This document shows, piece by piece, positions 1-6,351 of a stretch of DNA of 19,770 bases (the stretch's first letter is position 1; each line of letters begins with the position of its first letter). The notes beneath the pieces were generated by a model. It was given only the letters and a program-made list of their open reading frames with translations. It was not told the DNA's origin and made no database searches. Both the position numbers and the translations under genes were made by a program. Source of the DNA: Euryarchaeota archaeon UBA501. GTDB lineage: Archaea; Thermoplasmatota; Poseidoniia; Poseidoniales; Thalassarchaeaceae. The stretch is taken from assembly GCA_002505685.1 (NCBI GenBank), contig DAVT01000015.1:1-19770 (forward strand), given 5' to 3'.

Positions 1-783
1 TGGGTCAGCAACGATTTCCCCGTCTTCAGGTCCAGCGATGAGAACGCTTCCCTGAGCAGGAGTAGAGGACAGTGTGTACTCAAAATCAATCGCGGGGTGT
101 CTAGCACTGGAGGGGTGTTCACTAGAGGCACAAACGATTGGCATACCGGTGCCAGAAACCACGATGCTCATGTTGGAATTCCCGGCTCTGAGTGCATCCT
201 GAACCAAGGCGGTGATGTTGAGACTGAATACTCGGTATTGGCTATTGGTCACGGCAATGAAATCCCCTGGTTCCCAGTGTCCTCGATCCATACCAAGACC
301 ATCCGCTCCAGCAACACTCCAATTGGTTCCAGAATCACTTTGGTTGTACGTCGCATTCGATTCATCAAAATCAGTCAGCAGTCGTGCCGGGTAAAGAATC
401 GTGTCAGTGTCAAACTCACCGGGCCACGAGCCCATTTGTTGACAACGTAGTTCGAGAATTGCTTCGCTAACAACAGCGGTTGTGGGTAAGACACCTCCAT
501 TACCAAGTGTCAAATTGAAATTCATCAACATTCGAGAAACTGTGTAATCAGTATAGTCGCTAATCAGTATATTTTCCGCATTTCCATAGTTCAGAGATGG
601 TTGGCTTGAATTGGTTTGTGCATCATATGCCAAAGTATCACCCGCTGATAATAAACGGACAACTGGGGCCTCCTCCAAAGCCGTTTCATTGTCGATTGCC
701 TGCATCCATGTGCTGAATATCATCAAACTCACCATCAGGATTGCACCTGTCGTTGAACTCCAGTTTCTCTCTCCGCTCGTCAT
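1..783 (-). CDS. Secreted DNRLRE-type surface protein, N-terminal part (cut by window edge)
   Basis: The frame is open without a stop for 261 codons from an ATG at 783 to base 1, so the C-terminus lies outside the window. Residues about 12-30 form a hydrophobic segment (GAILMVSLMIFSTWMQA) after a short N-terminus with one arginine, which reads as a Sec signal peptide. Residues about 43-235 resemble a DNRLRE / CBM96-like beta-sandwich: a start in VVRLLSAGDTLAYDAQ, a middle stretch of the type 'FDESNATYNQSDSGTNWSV', and a late 'FSLNITALVQDAL' strand that matches the family's T-x-L-V-Q-x-W position. A linker then enters a new domain (VLIAGPEDGEIVADP). Several N-x-S/T sites suit a glycosylated exported archaeal protein. 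GAGG lies 3 nt before the ATG and supports this start; an in-frame ATG further upstream (about 846) is less likely. It is divergent from rfcS. Ligand unknown. Confidence 0.75.
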   Translation of the reverse strand, partial: MTSGERNWSSTTGAILMVSLMIFSTWMQAIDNETALEEAPVVRLLSAGDTLAYDAQTNSSQPSLNYGNAENILISDYTDYTVSRMLMNFNLTLGNGGVLPTTAVVSEAILELRCQQMGSWPGEFDTDTILYPARLLTDFDESNATYNQSDSGTNWSVAGADGLGMDRGHWEPGDFIAVTNSQYRVFSLNITALVQDALRAGNSNMSIVVSGTGMPIVCASSEHPSSARHPAIDFEYTLSSTPAQGSVLIAGPEDGEIVADP

Positions 784-834
784 GGGCCTCGTTTGCGCAC
801 GGCACGAACTACTGTTAAGGAGTTGCGGTGCATC

Positions 835-853
835 GACCATACTACGTATGGTC
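835..853. promoter_or_regulatory. 8-bp perfect palindrome with TAC centre, divergent intergenic region
   Basis: The arms GACCATAC and GTATGGTC are perfect complements around a 3-nt TAC centre. The element lies between the secreted-protein gene (minus, starts 783) and rfcS (plus). One base downstream on the plus strand is an ATG (855) in frame with rfcS. Function is unknown: it could be an operator, or a hairpin if transcribed. It belongs with similar palindromes at 3101, 4786, 10244 and 18242. Confidence 0.45.
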
Positions 854-929
854 AATGCAGACAAAAAAAGTGAGGAAATCACGAGTGGATAGGTTCATTG
901 ACGCCCGCCCAAAACACGGCCCGATTCGG

Positions 930-1880
930 ATGTCGAAGATGTGGGTTGAGAAGCATCGGCCCAAGACCGTTCGCGATATCCGAGGGCAGGCTGCAACCGT
1001 CGAGAGATTGGCTGCATATGGGGAATCAGGGACGTTCCCCCACCTGTTATTTGCGGGGCCACCTGGGACTGGAAAAACAACTGCTGCTCTAGCACTTTGT
1101 TCGGATGTATTCGGTGAAAAATCTCGTGACAATCTTCTCGAAATGAATGCCAGCGATGAACGAAAACTCGAGAGCATCAGAACCAAAGTCAAGCAATTTG
1201 CTCGAACCAGTCCCTTGGGTGCTGATTTCAAAGTGATTTTTTTGGACGAAGCAGATGCGTTAACTGCAGATGCACAAGGTGCACTGAGGCGAATTATGGA
1301 GCAATATGCAGAAACATGCCGCTTCATTTTGTCCTGTAATTATTCTTCAAAAATCATTGAACCAATTCAATCACGTTGTGCAGTCTTTCGCTTTCGACCG
1401 TTGGCGGATGATCAAGTGAGGATGCAAATCCAGTCAGTAGCGAAATCGGAAGGCATCAAATTGGACGATGACGCTTGTGAAGCCATCGTTCATGTGAGTT
1501 TAGGCGATTTACGCAGAGCGATAACCGCCCTACAAGTGAGTGCGAGTTTAGATTCGCACGTAACCCGTGCACTGATCTATGAGACAACTGCAACCGCGCC
1601 TCCCGAAGAATTGCATGGTTATTTGCTAGCGTGCAAGGAGGATGGGTTTCACCCAGCACGCAGACGTTTGCGAGGTATTCTAGATCAATTTGGATTGGCG
1701 GGAACTGATTTGGTTAACCAATTGCATCGAGCACTTTACGACGCAGAGTTCCTGAGTGAAAGTCAAAAACTCGAGATGACTGAAATGATGGCTGAAGTTG
1801 ATTTCCGTTTGGTAGAAGGAGGCGGTGAAGCTCTCCAACTTGATTCCATGACCGCTTCAATTTGTTCTAAATTGGGTTGA
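930..1880 (+). CDS. rfcS: Replication factor C small subunit (clamp loader AAA+ ATPase)
   Basis: This is the small subunit of the archaeal clamp loader, which together with the large subunit opens the PCNA ring on primed DNA using ATP. The visible motifs are the N-terminal MWVEKHRPKTV typical of RfcS, Walker A GPPGTGKT (residues 43-50), Walker B FLDEAD (104-109), sensor 1 SCNYSSKI (about 135-142) and the SRC arginine-finger motif (148-150). A helical C-terminal oligomerisation domain follows. The 316-residue length matches the family. I chose ATG 930 because it sits just before the conserved MWVEKHRP start (ATG 939 is also possible). The same frame stays open upstream to ATGs at 855 and 828, but those would add a basic, family-untypical extension. 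The large subunit is not in the window. The stop codon abuts the stop of the next, convergent gene. Confidence 0.97.
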   Translation: MSKMWVEKHRPKTVRDIRGQAATVERLAAYGESGTFPHLLFAGPPGTGKTTAALALCSDVFGEKSRDNLLEMNASDERKLESIRTKVKQFARTSPLGADFKVIFLDEADALTADAQGALRRIMEQYAETCRFILSCNYSSKIIEPIQSRCAVFRFRPLADDQVRMQIQSVAKSEGIKLDDDACEAIVHVSLGDLRRAITALQVSASLDSHVTRALIYETTATAPPEELHGYLLACKEDGFHPARRRLRGILDQFGLAGTDLVNQLHRALYDAEFLSESQKLEMTEMMAEVDFRLVEGGGEALQLDSMTASICSKLG

Positions 1881-2132
1881 TTACGCCCAAGATGAGACCA
1901 ACAAATCTGCATGTTCGCGTGTCGCATCTTGACACAGGGAACTCGCCTTTTCTCTCAGGCGTGCTTCATGGGTTTGTGACTCAATTCGCGCCCTCCTTGA
2001 GGCCCGAATCCAAGGGGCGAGTGGAGTCCAGCAAAGCATATCGGCAGCAACTCCCATATTCCCTCGCATGACTCGGTTGGCCATATTTTCCATCATTTCT
2101 GTCAGTCTTTCCAGTGTGTGTTCGTTCAGCAT
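1881..2132 (-). CDS. Small hypothetical protein (83 aa), charged and helical
   Basis: I do not recognise this protein. It begins at an ATG with GAGAGGG about 8 nt upstream, a good ribosome-binding site. It reads as a Met-rich amphipathic N-terminal helix (LNEHTLERLTEMMENMANRV), a short hydrophobic middle (VAADMLCWTPLAPWI) and an Arg/Glu-rich helical C-terminus (about residues 44-74). There is no clear membrane segment or metal motif; the two Cys (34 and 68) are not paired as CxxC. Its TAA lies directly against the TGA of rfcS with no base between them, a packing also seen at the other convergent junctions in this window, and this supports a real gene. The length is short and I have no homologue to cite, so it could still be spurious. 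Confidence 0.55.
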   Translation of the reverse strand: MLNEHTLERLTEMMENMANRVMRGNMGVAADMLCWTPLAPWIRASRRARIESQTHEARLREKASSLCQDATREHADLLVSSWA

Positions 2133-2145
2133 TTTGCATCCCTCT

Positions 2146-2158
2146 CTGTAATTTACAG
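2146..2158. promoter_or_regulatory. 13-bp palindrome upstream of the small hypothetical gene
   Basis: CTGTAA and TTACAG form perfect 6-bp arms around a single T, 13 bases before the ATG of the 83-aa gene and overlapping its leader. It could be an operator or chance. The rest of the 116-bp gap (2133-2248) shows a short inverted repeat GTGTA/TACAC at 2216-2229 and no recognisable gene. Confidence 0.25.
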
Positions 2159-2248
2159 GCCGGGCATCCGAACCACCTTCATTTGCATAAGAGTGCTAAC
2201 TGAATGAAAATGAAAGTGTAGCAGTACACCGAATGCATGCGAAAGTGA

Positions 2249-3094
2249 TCATGTTGTAATCACAAATCGATGGGTCTCAGTTTCCATCAAGTCCCAAGGA
2301 TCTCCCTCTTGTGACAATTCGATTTTTATCGTGTATGAATTGCCTGTGTCAAATGAGACTCCATCGAGTTCAAGCAAAATGGCGACGTCGGTCGGTTTGG
2401 TTGCAACTGACGATACGTTCTCTGAATAATTACTCCAATCAACTTGCATTGAACTGGCAGTTCCTGTTTGATTCCATCCCGTTTGTCCAGAGCCAGTCCA
2501 TGTAATCTCCACCACAACATTGACGCTTCCAGCATCGATATTGTCGCGTACTGCGAATGCAAGTGCAAGATTGCGGCTACTCAAATTGTCGGCAGCGGAA
2601 AAATCACCCAACTTCTGATTCCAATCTGGGTCATCCAAATCGACGAATTTGACTTGCTCTGCCACCTCCGGTGGTGATATGTCGGCAAGGGGTGGGTTCA
2701 CGAGTATGAAACAAACTGCAAGCCAGGTAAATGTATACAGAAACGATGCCCGAAACCAATTTCCAAACGTGTACCGTTCAGCGTAACGGCTCAAAATGAG
2801 TTTGTGCAGTGGAGGGATTGTGAAGATAAGCAACAATGGCAGTGACCACAACACGCTTGCTGGTTCATCCAAGGCAGGCATTATCAGGTATCGCATCAAT
2901 GTGGCAATCAACACAGCATAAATGATGACGAGCCACATAGATGCGGCATCAGCTTTCTCTTTGATGACGTGGTCAGCAGGATCGAATGGTTCTGTACCAA
3001 CCTTTCCACCGGGACGCTTTTTCTCTCCGTCTCGACCACCTCTGCGGCGGTCACCGGCTGCTGCCGCAGCCATTGCAGTGGATAAGTCGACCAT
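2249..3094 (-). CDS. Membrane protein with three N-terminal TM helices and a C-terminal beta domain
   Basis: Not recognised as a named family. The 281-residue product has a low-complexity basic N-terminus (Ala-rich, then Arg/Lys/Gly-rich, residues 8-32). Three hydrophobic segments follow, at about 53-71 (WLVIIYAVLIATLMRYLI), 83-101 and 115-132. The last 145 residues are a beta-rich, Asn/Ser/Thr-rich region with a 'VVVEITWTGSG' strand pattern and several N-x-S/T sites, so probably extracytosolic. With three TM helices and a basic N-terminus inside, the C-terminal domain would face out. I chose ATG 3094 because GGTGAGG lies just upstream; a longer frame to 3169 exists but lacks such a signal. 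The gene has its own hairpin at the ribosome-binding site. The tRNA gene upstream on the same strand ends 88 bp away. Confidence 0.8.
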   Translation of the reverse strand: MVDLSTAMAAAAAGDRRRGGRDGEKKRPGGKVGTEPFDPADHVIKEKADAASMWLVIIYAVLIATLMRYLIMPALDEPASVLWSLPLLLIFTIPPLHKLILSRYAERYTFGNWFRASFLYTFTWLAVCFILVNPPLADISPPEVAEQVKFVDLDDPDWNQKLGDFSAADNLSSRNLALAFAVRDNIDAGSVNVVVEITWTGSGQTGWNQTGTASSMQVDWSNYSENVSSVATKPTDVAILLELDGVSFDTGNSYTIKIELSQEGDPWDLMETETHRFVITT

Positions 3095-3100
3095 CTTCCT

Positions 3101-3115
3101 CACCCCTTCGGGGTG
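3101..3115 (-). promoter_or_regulatory. Hairpin overlapping the ribosome-binding site of the three-TM membrane protein
   Basis: In the mRNA sense the arms CACCCC and GGGGTG pair perfectly around GAA, and the 3' arm runs into the GGTGAGG Shine-Dalgarno stretch. The element ends 6 nt before ATG 3094. If transcribed, it would partly sequester the ribosome-binding site. Confidence 0.4.
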
Positions 3116-3181
3116 CGAACGGCCTATGATGGGTTCGGAAGTGAATGCTGGATATACGCAGTGATTCAAGCGATGAGATAG

Positions 3182-3310
3182 TGGTGCCGGGAACGGGGCT
3201 CGAACCCGTGACCTTCGGATGTCTCAGACATTTCGAGGTTTATCGCGCTCATTTCATTCCTTTGCAGGTGTCCTATGAGTCCGACGCGCCACCAACTACG
3301 CCACCCCGGC
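3182..3310 (-). tRNA. tRNA-Met (CAT), elongator type, with a 53-nt intron; CCA encoded
   Basis: The reverse complement folds as a full cloverleaf: acceptor GCCGGGG/TCCCGGC (last pair G-U), D stem GCGT/GCGC, anticodon stem TCGGA/TCCGA, loop C-T-CAT-A-A, and T arm ACGGG-TTCGAGC-CCCGT. A73 is followed by a genomically encoded CCA (3182-3184). Exon 1 is 37 nt (3310-3274) and exon 2 is 36 nt plus CCA (3220-3182). The anticodon CAT is at 3275-3277. The GCC acceptor start and lack of the three consecutive G-C pairs expected in an initiator anticodon stem indicate elongator Met; tRNA-Ile2 (CAT) is the main alternative and less likely. Confidence 0.95.
3221..3273 (-). other. tRNA intron at canonical position 37/38 with bulge-helix-bulge
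   Basis: The splice sites show the canonical archaeal motif. Exon 1 CTCA pairs with intron TGAG as the central 4-bp helix. The 3-nt bulge TA^G (5' site) is followed by GACA pairing with intron TGTC. The 3-nt bulge AC^A (3' site) precedes the anticodon-stem strand TCCGA. Cutting after the second base of each bulge restores a 73-nt tRNA. This is the substrate form of the archaeal EndA splicing endonuclease. Confidence 0.92.
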
Positions 3311-3333
3311 AACGGACGCTTCGACTAAACCAA

Positions 3334-3350
3334 GGAATATGAGTATATCC
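3334..3350. promoter_or_regulatory. AT-rich TATA-like element between tRNA-Met and gatD
   Basis: The stretch GGAATATGAGTATATCC begins 24 bases upstream of the tRNA 5' end (3310) on the minus strand, the usual distance for an archaeal TATA box. It may also serve gatD on the plus strand, whose start is 50 bases away. The call rests on composition and distance only. Confidence 0.35.
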
Positions 3351-3399
3351 ATTCAAGCCGACCGTTCGGTTGAAGGGGTGTCTAGCATCTCCGCAGGCT

Positions 3400-4728
3400 A
3401 TGGGTGGCCCAATTATTGGTGACCGAGTGAGGATTACTGCTGCCACTCCAGAGGGTTCTGTCACACATGAAGGGATACTACTATCTCCCGCAACTGAGGG
3501 ACACATGACCGTCAAATTGGACAATGGGTACAACGTGACTTTCGCCGAAACTGAAATCTCTGATATCTCTACCATTGGTACATCGACACCGTCACAAAGT
3601 GGCGAGATTGCATCCGTTGTTGAAAATCCCGATTTACCAGAGATATGGATTATTCACACAGGTGGAACTATTGCCTCAAAAGTGGATTATGTCACTGGCG
3701 CTGTTGCAGCCCGTTTTGAACCAGAGGAACTACTAGATGCGATTCCGGAATTAGCCAATCATGCACGGATTAAAACTGTGAAACTGGGCAATATGTGGTC
3801 AGATGATATCCGCGCACGTCATTGGAATGCAATGTCGGCTGCCACGAAGCAGGCGTTTGATGCAGGGGCGGTTGGAGTTGTCATCACACACGGCACCGAC
3901 ACCATGCATTATTCAGCCGCAGCAGCAGCATTTGCTTGGGCAGGAGGTGGAGGACGACCACCGGGTAGAATCGTGTTTACGGGATCGCAACGGAGCAGTG
4001 ATCGAGGTTCAACAGATGGGGCGGAAAATCTCCTTGCAGCGGTTCATTGGGCCGCTCATGGTCCGGAACCTACAGGTGAAAATGGCGATGCAAGCGTAAT
4101 CATCATGCACGCCGGAGGTGATGATGGAACTTGTGCAGTGATGCCAGGTTGTGCTACGCGCAAATTTCACTCAAGCCGCCGAGATGCGTTTCAGGGAATC
4201 AATGCGCAACCATTGGCCACCATTTCTATCGAAAGAGGTGGAGAATGCCAAATAAATTTAGAAAAACACATGCCAATGAGACAAATAACCTCAGAACCAA
4301 TCGATTTTGACGAAAAAGTTCGAATCTTGCAACTTATGGCTGGGGCACATATGTACGCAGATCAAATCGAGTTTGCGACAAAATATGATGCGGTCTTATT
4401 CCATGGTACGGGTTTAGGTCATCTTCCAATCGAAGACCCCAACGAAGATTGTCCCGAAAATGTAGCCATGCGAGATGCGTTATCCAACTATTGTGCAAAT
4501 GGTGGTATTGCCGTGATGACCACACAATGTATTCACGGTCCAATTCACATGGACGTATACAGCAAGGGTAGAGAACAACAAGAACTGGGCGTGTTAGGCA
4601 ATCACGCAACAATTGGACCGGATGCGGCCTTGGTTAAGCTGCATTTCCTTTTGTCTACTGGACACGATATTCAGAGTGGGTGGGATGCCAATTTATGTGG
4701 TGAGAATAATTCCTCAATTTCCAATTAG
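3400..4728 (+). CDS. gatD: Glutamyl-tRNA(Gln) amidotransferase subunit D
   Basis: GatD is the asparaginase-like subunit that releases ammonia from glutamine for GatE, which amidates Glu-tRNA(Gln); the GatDE form is archaeal. The N-terminal ~70 residues are the GatD beta-barrel (GDRVRITAATPEGSVTHEGILL). The asparaginase domain follows, with TGGTIAS (87-93), HGTDT (164-168) and the 'TRKFHSSRRDAF' block (about 253-264). These supply the Thr, Thr-Asp and Lys catalytic set expected for the family. The length of 442 residues is normal. I chose ATG 3400; an in-frame TTG at 3370 would add ten residues without family support. gatE is not in the window. A hairpin followed by T-rich sequence ends the gene. 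Confidence 0.95.
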   Translation: MGGPIIGDRVRITAATPEGSVTHEGILLSPATEGHMTVKLDNGYNVTFAETEISDISTIGTSTPSQSGEIASVVENPDLPEIWIIHTGGTIASKVDYVTGAVAARFEPEELLDAIPELANHARIKTVKLGNMWSDDIRARHWNAMSAATKQAFDAGAVGVVITHGTDTMHYSAAAAAFAWAGGGGRPPGRIVFTGSQRSSDRGSTDGAENLLAAVHWAAHGPEPTGENGDASVIIMHAGGDDGTCAVMPGCATRKFHSSRRDAFQGINAQPLATISIERGGECQINLEKHMPMRQITSEPIDFDEKVRILQLMAGAHMYADQIEFATKYDAVLFHGTGLGHLPIEDPNEDCPENVAMRDALSNYCANGGIAVMTTQCIHGPIHMDVYSKGREQQELGVLGNHATIGPDAALVKLHFLLSTGHDIQSGWDANLCGENNSSISN

Positions 4729-4748
4729 AAAATCAATTTTTCAATTGG
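4721..4748 (+). terminator. Terminator-like hairpin overlapping the gatD stop, followed by T-rich tract
   Basis: CCAATT (4721-4726) pairs with AATTGG (4743-4748), and AAAAT (4729-4733) pairs with ATTTT (4736-4740). One A/C mismatch and one G-T pair lie between, and CA is the tip. The stop codon TAG (4726-4728) lies inside the left arm. A T-rich stretch continues to about 4770. Archaeal termination depends mainly on U tracts, so this is a plausible terminator of gatD, not a proven one. Confidence 0.45.
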
Positions 4749-4785
4749 TTTATTCAGATTTCTTTACACCGCTCTAATCAAAGAC

Positions 4786-4804
4786 CGCTCTCCTATGGAG
4801 AGCG
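4786..4804 (+). promoter_or_regulatory. Palindrome that masks the Shine-Dalgarno of the carboxyltransferase gene
   Basis: CGCTCTCC and GGAGAGCG are perfect 8-bp arms around TAT. The right arm contains the GGAG Shine-Dalgarno, 6 nt before ATG 4807, and the palindrome ends 2 nt before that ATG. If the leader is transcribed, the ribosome-binding site would be closed in a hairpin; if the gene is transcribed leaderless, the same sequence would sit where an operator can act. Confidence 0.5.
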
Positions 4805-4806
4805 AC

Positions 4807-6351
4807 ATGGGTGACAGAGCTGAGGATTTGGCTTGGCGCCGGCAGCAATCGATTGCCGGTGGTGGCGCCCAGCGAATGGATGCCTTACGTTCCGATGGCC
4901 GAGGAACTGCTCGAGAGAGGATTGATGCGCTACTAGACTTGGATAGTTTCGTCGAAATCGATGCACTAGTTTCGCATCGAAATCGCGAGGGGAATATGCA
5001 CATGCACCCTCAATTCGGAGATGGGGTTGTCGCAGGACACGGAACAATTGATGGGCGACGGGTATTCTGTTTCAGTCAGGATTTCACAGTATTTGGTGGA
5101 TCTATGGGAGAAATGCATGCGAATAAAATTTCCAAAGTCCTGGAGATGGCCGAACGCGCCCGTGTTCCAATTGTTTGTATCTGGGACGGTGGAGGCCAGA
5201 GAGCACATGACGGCGTACACTCACTAGCTGCCACGGGAATCATGTTGGATTATTTCGTTGCTTGTTCGGGTCGTGTGCCCATCATCAGTGTTGTACTGGG
5301 ACCCGTAGTTGGAGTCTCAGCACTAGCAGCAGGCTTGGCGGATTTCGTTATTTTGGGTGAAGAAAAGGGTCAGTTATTCCTTTCCAGTCCTTTGGAAACT
5401 GAGGAAACTATCAGCGGGGAAATGACTACGGAAGAAGTTGGAGGAGCGCAAATGCATTCCTCTCGTTCAGGTATTTGTTGCTTGACGGCATCCGATGAAG
5501 GTGATGCTATGGAGATAGCAATCGAAATCCTGTCATTTTTCCCAGACTACTGTGGGGCAAGCCCACCTCATCTCGATTCTGGAGACCCACTCGACCGCGA
5601 TTGTCCGGAACTTTGCAGCATCGTACCCGATGACAGTAACCGACCCTATGATATGGTCAAAGTCATCCAAGAAATTGTCGATGATGGGCATTTTGTTGAA
5701 TTGTTTCCCATTTATGCGGAAAACATCGTAATTGGATTGGCGCGATTGGGTGGACACCCCATTGGTATAATTGCAAACCAGCCCAAGGTTTTGGCAGGTT
5801 GTTTGGACATTGATGCAAGTATCAAAGCGGCGAGGTTTATTCGAACCTGTGATGCATTCAATATCCCGTTGCTATCCTTGGTTGATGTACCCGGCTTCTT
5901 GCCCGGTACGGTTCAAGAGTGGGGGGGCATAATTCGGCATGGGGCGAAAATGCTCTACGCCTATGCTGAAGCAACTGTTCCGATGATGACAGTAGTTACA
6001 AGAAAGGCCTACGGCGGTGCTTATCTTGCCATGGCATGCAAGCATTTGGAGGCGGATTACAATGTTGCTTGGCCGACTGGGGAATTGGCAGTAATGGGCG
6101 CTGAGGGTGCAGTGAATATCATTCATCGGCGTGAACTAAAGGCAGCAGAAAATCCTCAGGAAAAGCATGCCGAATTGACTCAAGATTACAAGACCAAATT
6201 TGGTGATCCTTACGTCGCTGCAAGAAATGGTTGGCTTGATGATGTCATTGAACCCAATGAAACTAGGTTGCGATTGATTCGCGCCCTGAATAGCCTACTC
6301 ACAAAACGAGTTTGGCAGCCACCAAGGAAACACGGCAACATTCCACTCTAA
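4807..6351 (+). CDS. Acyl-CoA carboxylase carboxyltransferase (beta) subunit, PccB-like, divergent N-half
   Basis: The 514-residue protein is a two-domain crotonase-fold carboxyltransferase that moves CO2 from biotin to an acyl-CoA such as propionyl- or acetyl-CoA. The C-half is classic: 'IIANQPKVLAGCLDIDASIKAARF' region (321-344), LVDVPGFLPGT (358-368), EATVPMMTVVTRKAYGGAY (388-406), 'WPTGELAVMGAEGA', and the C-terminal PPRKHGNIPL ending typical of PccB. The N-half keeps FGGSMGEMHANKI (96-108). Where the family has SGGARIQEG it reads DGGGQRAHDG (127-136), and where it has GPCAGGAVYSPA it reads GPVVGVSALAAG (165-176). The acyl-side oxyanion region is therefore altered and the substrate may be unusual. 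I chose ATG 4807 because GGAG lies 6 nt upstream; ATG 4795 is in frame too. No biotin carboxylase or biotin carrier gene is in the window. Confidence 0.9.
   Translation: MGDRAEDLAWRRQQSIAGGGAQRMDALRSDGRGTARERIDALLDLDSFVEIDALVSHRNREGNMHMHPQFGDGVVAGHGTIDGRRVFCFSQDFTVFGGSMGEMHANKISKVLEMAERARVPIVCIWDGGGQRAHDGVHSLAATGIMLDYFVACSGRVPIISVVLGPVVGVSALAAGLADFVILGEEKGQLFLSSPLETEETISGEMTTEEVGGAQMHSSRSGICCLTASDEGDAMEIAIEILSFFPDYCGASPPHLDSGDPLDRDCPELCSIVPDDSNRPYDMVKVIQEIVDDGHFVELFPIYAENIVIGLARLGGHPIGIIANQPKVLAGCLDIDASIKAARFIRTCDAFNIPLLSLVDVPGFLPGTVQEWGGIIRHGAKMLYAYAEATVPMMTVVTRKAYGGAYLAMACKHLEADYNVAWPTGELAVMGAEGAVNIIHRRELKAAENPQEKHAELTQDYKTKFGDPYVAARNGWLDDVIEPNETRLRLIRALNSLLTKRVWQPPRKHGNIPL

Noticed and set aside
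97..450. Plus-strand open frame of 117 codons
   Set aside because: It is antisense to the continuous minus-strand secreted-protein frame (783 to 1), which has a signal peptide and a domain pattern; this one has neither.
842..1327. Minus-strand open frame of 161 codons across rfcS
   Set aside because: It lies opposite the Walker A/B region of a clear RfcS and is a mirror of its codon pattern.
1877..2071. Plus-strand frame of 64 codons overlapping the rfcS stop
   Set aside because: It starts at TTG with no ribosome-binding site. The opposite strand has an ATG gene with GAGAGGG that exactly fills the space.
3145..3342. Plus-strand frame across the tRNA gene
   Set aside because: It is explained by the intron-containing tRNA-Met; the peptide matches no known protein.
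3370..3399. Upstream TTG start for gatD
   Set aside because: The ten extra residues lie outside the conserved GatD N-domain; ATG 3400 begins it directly.
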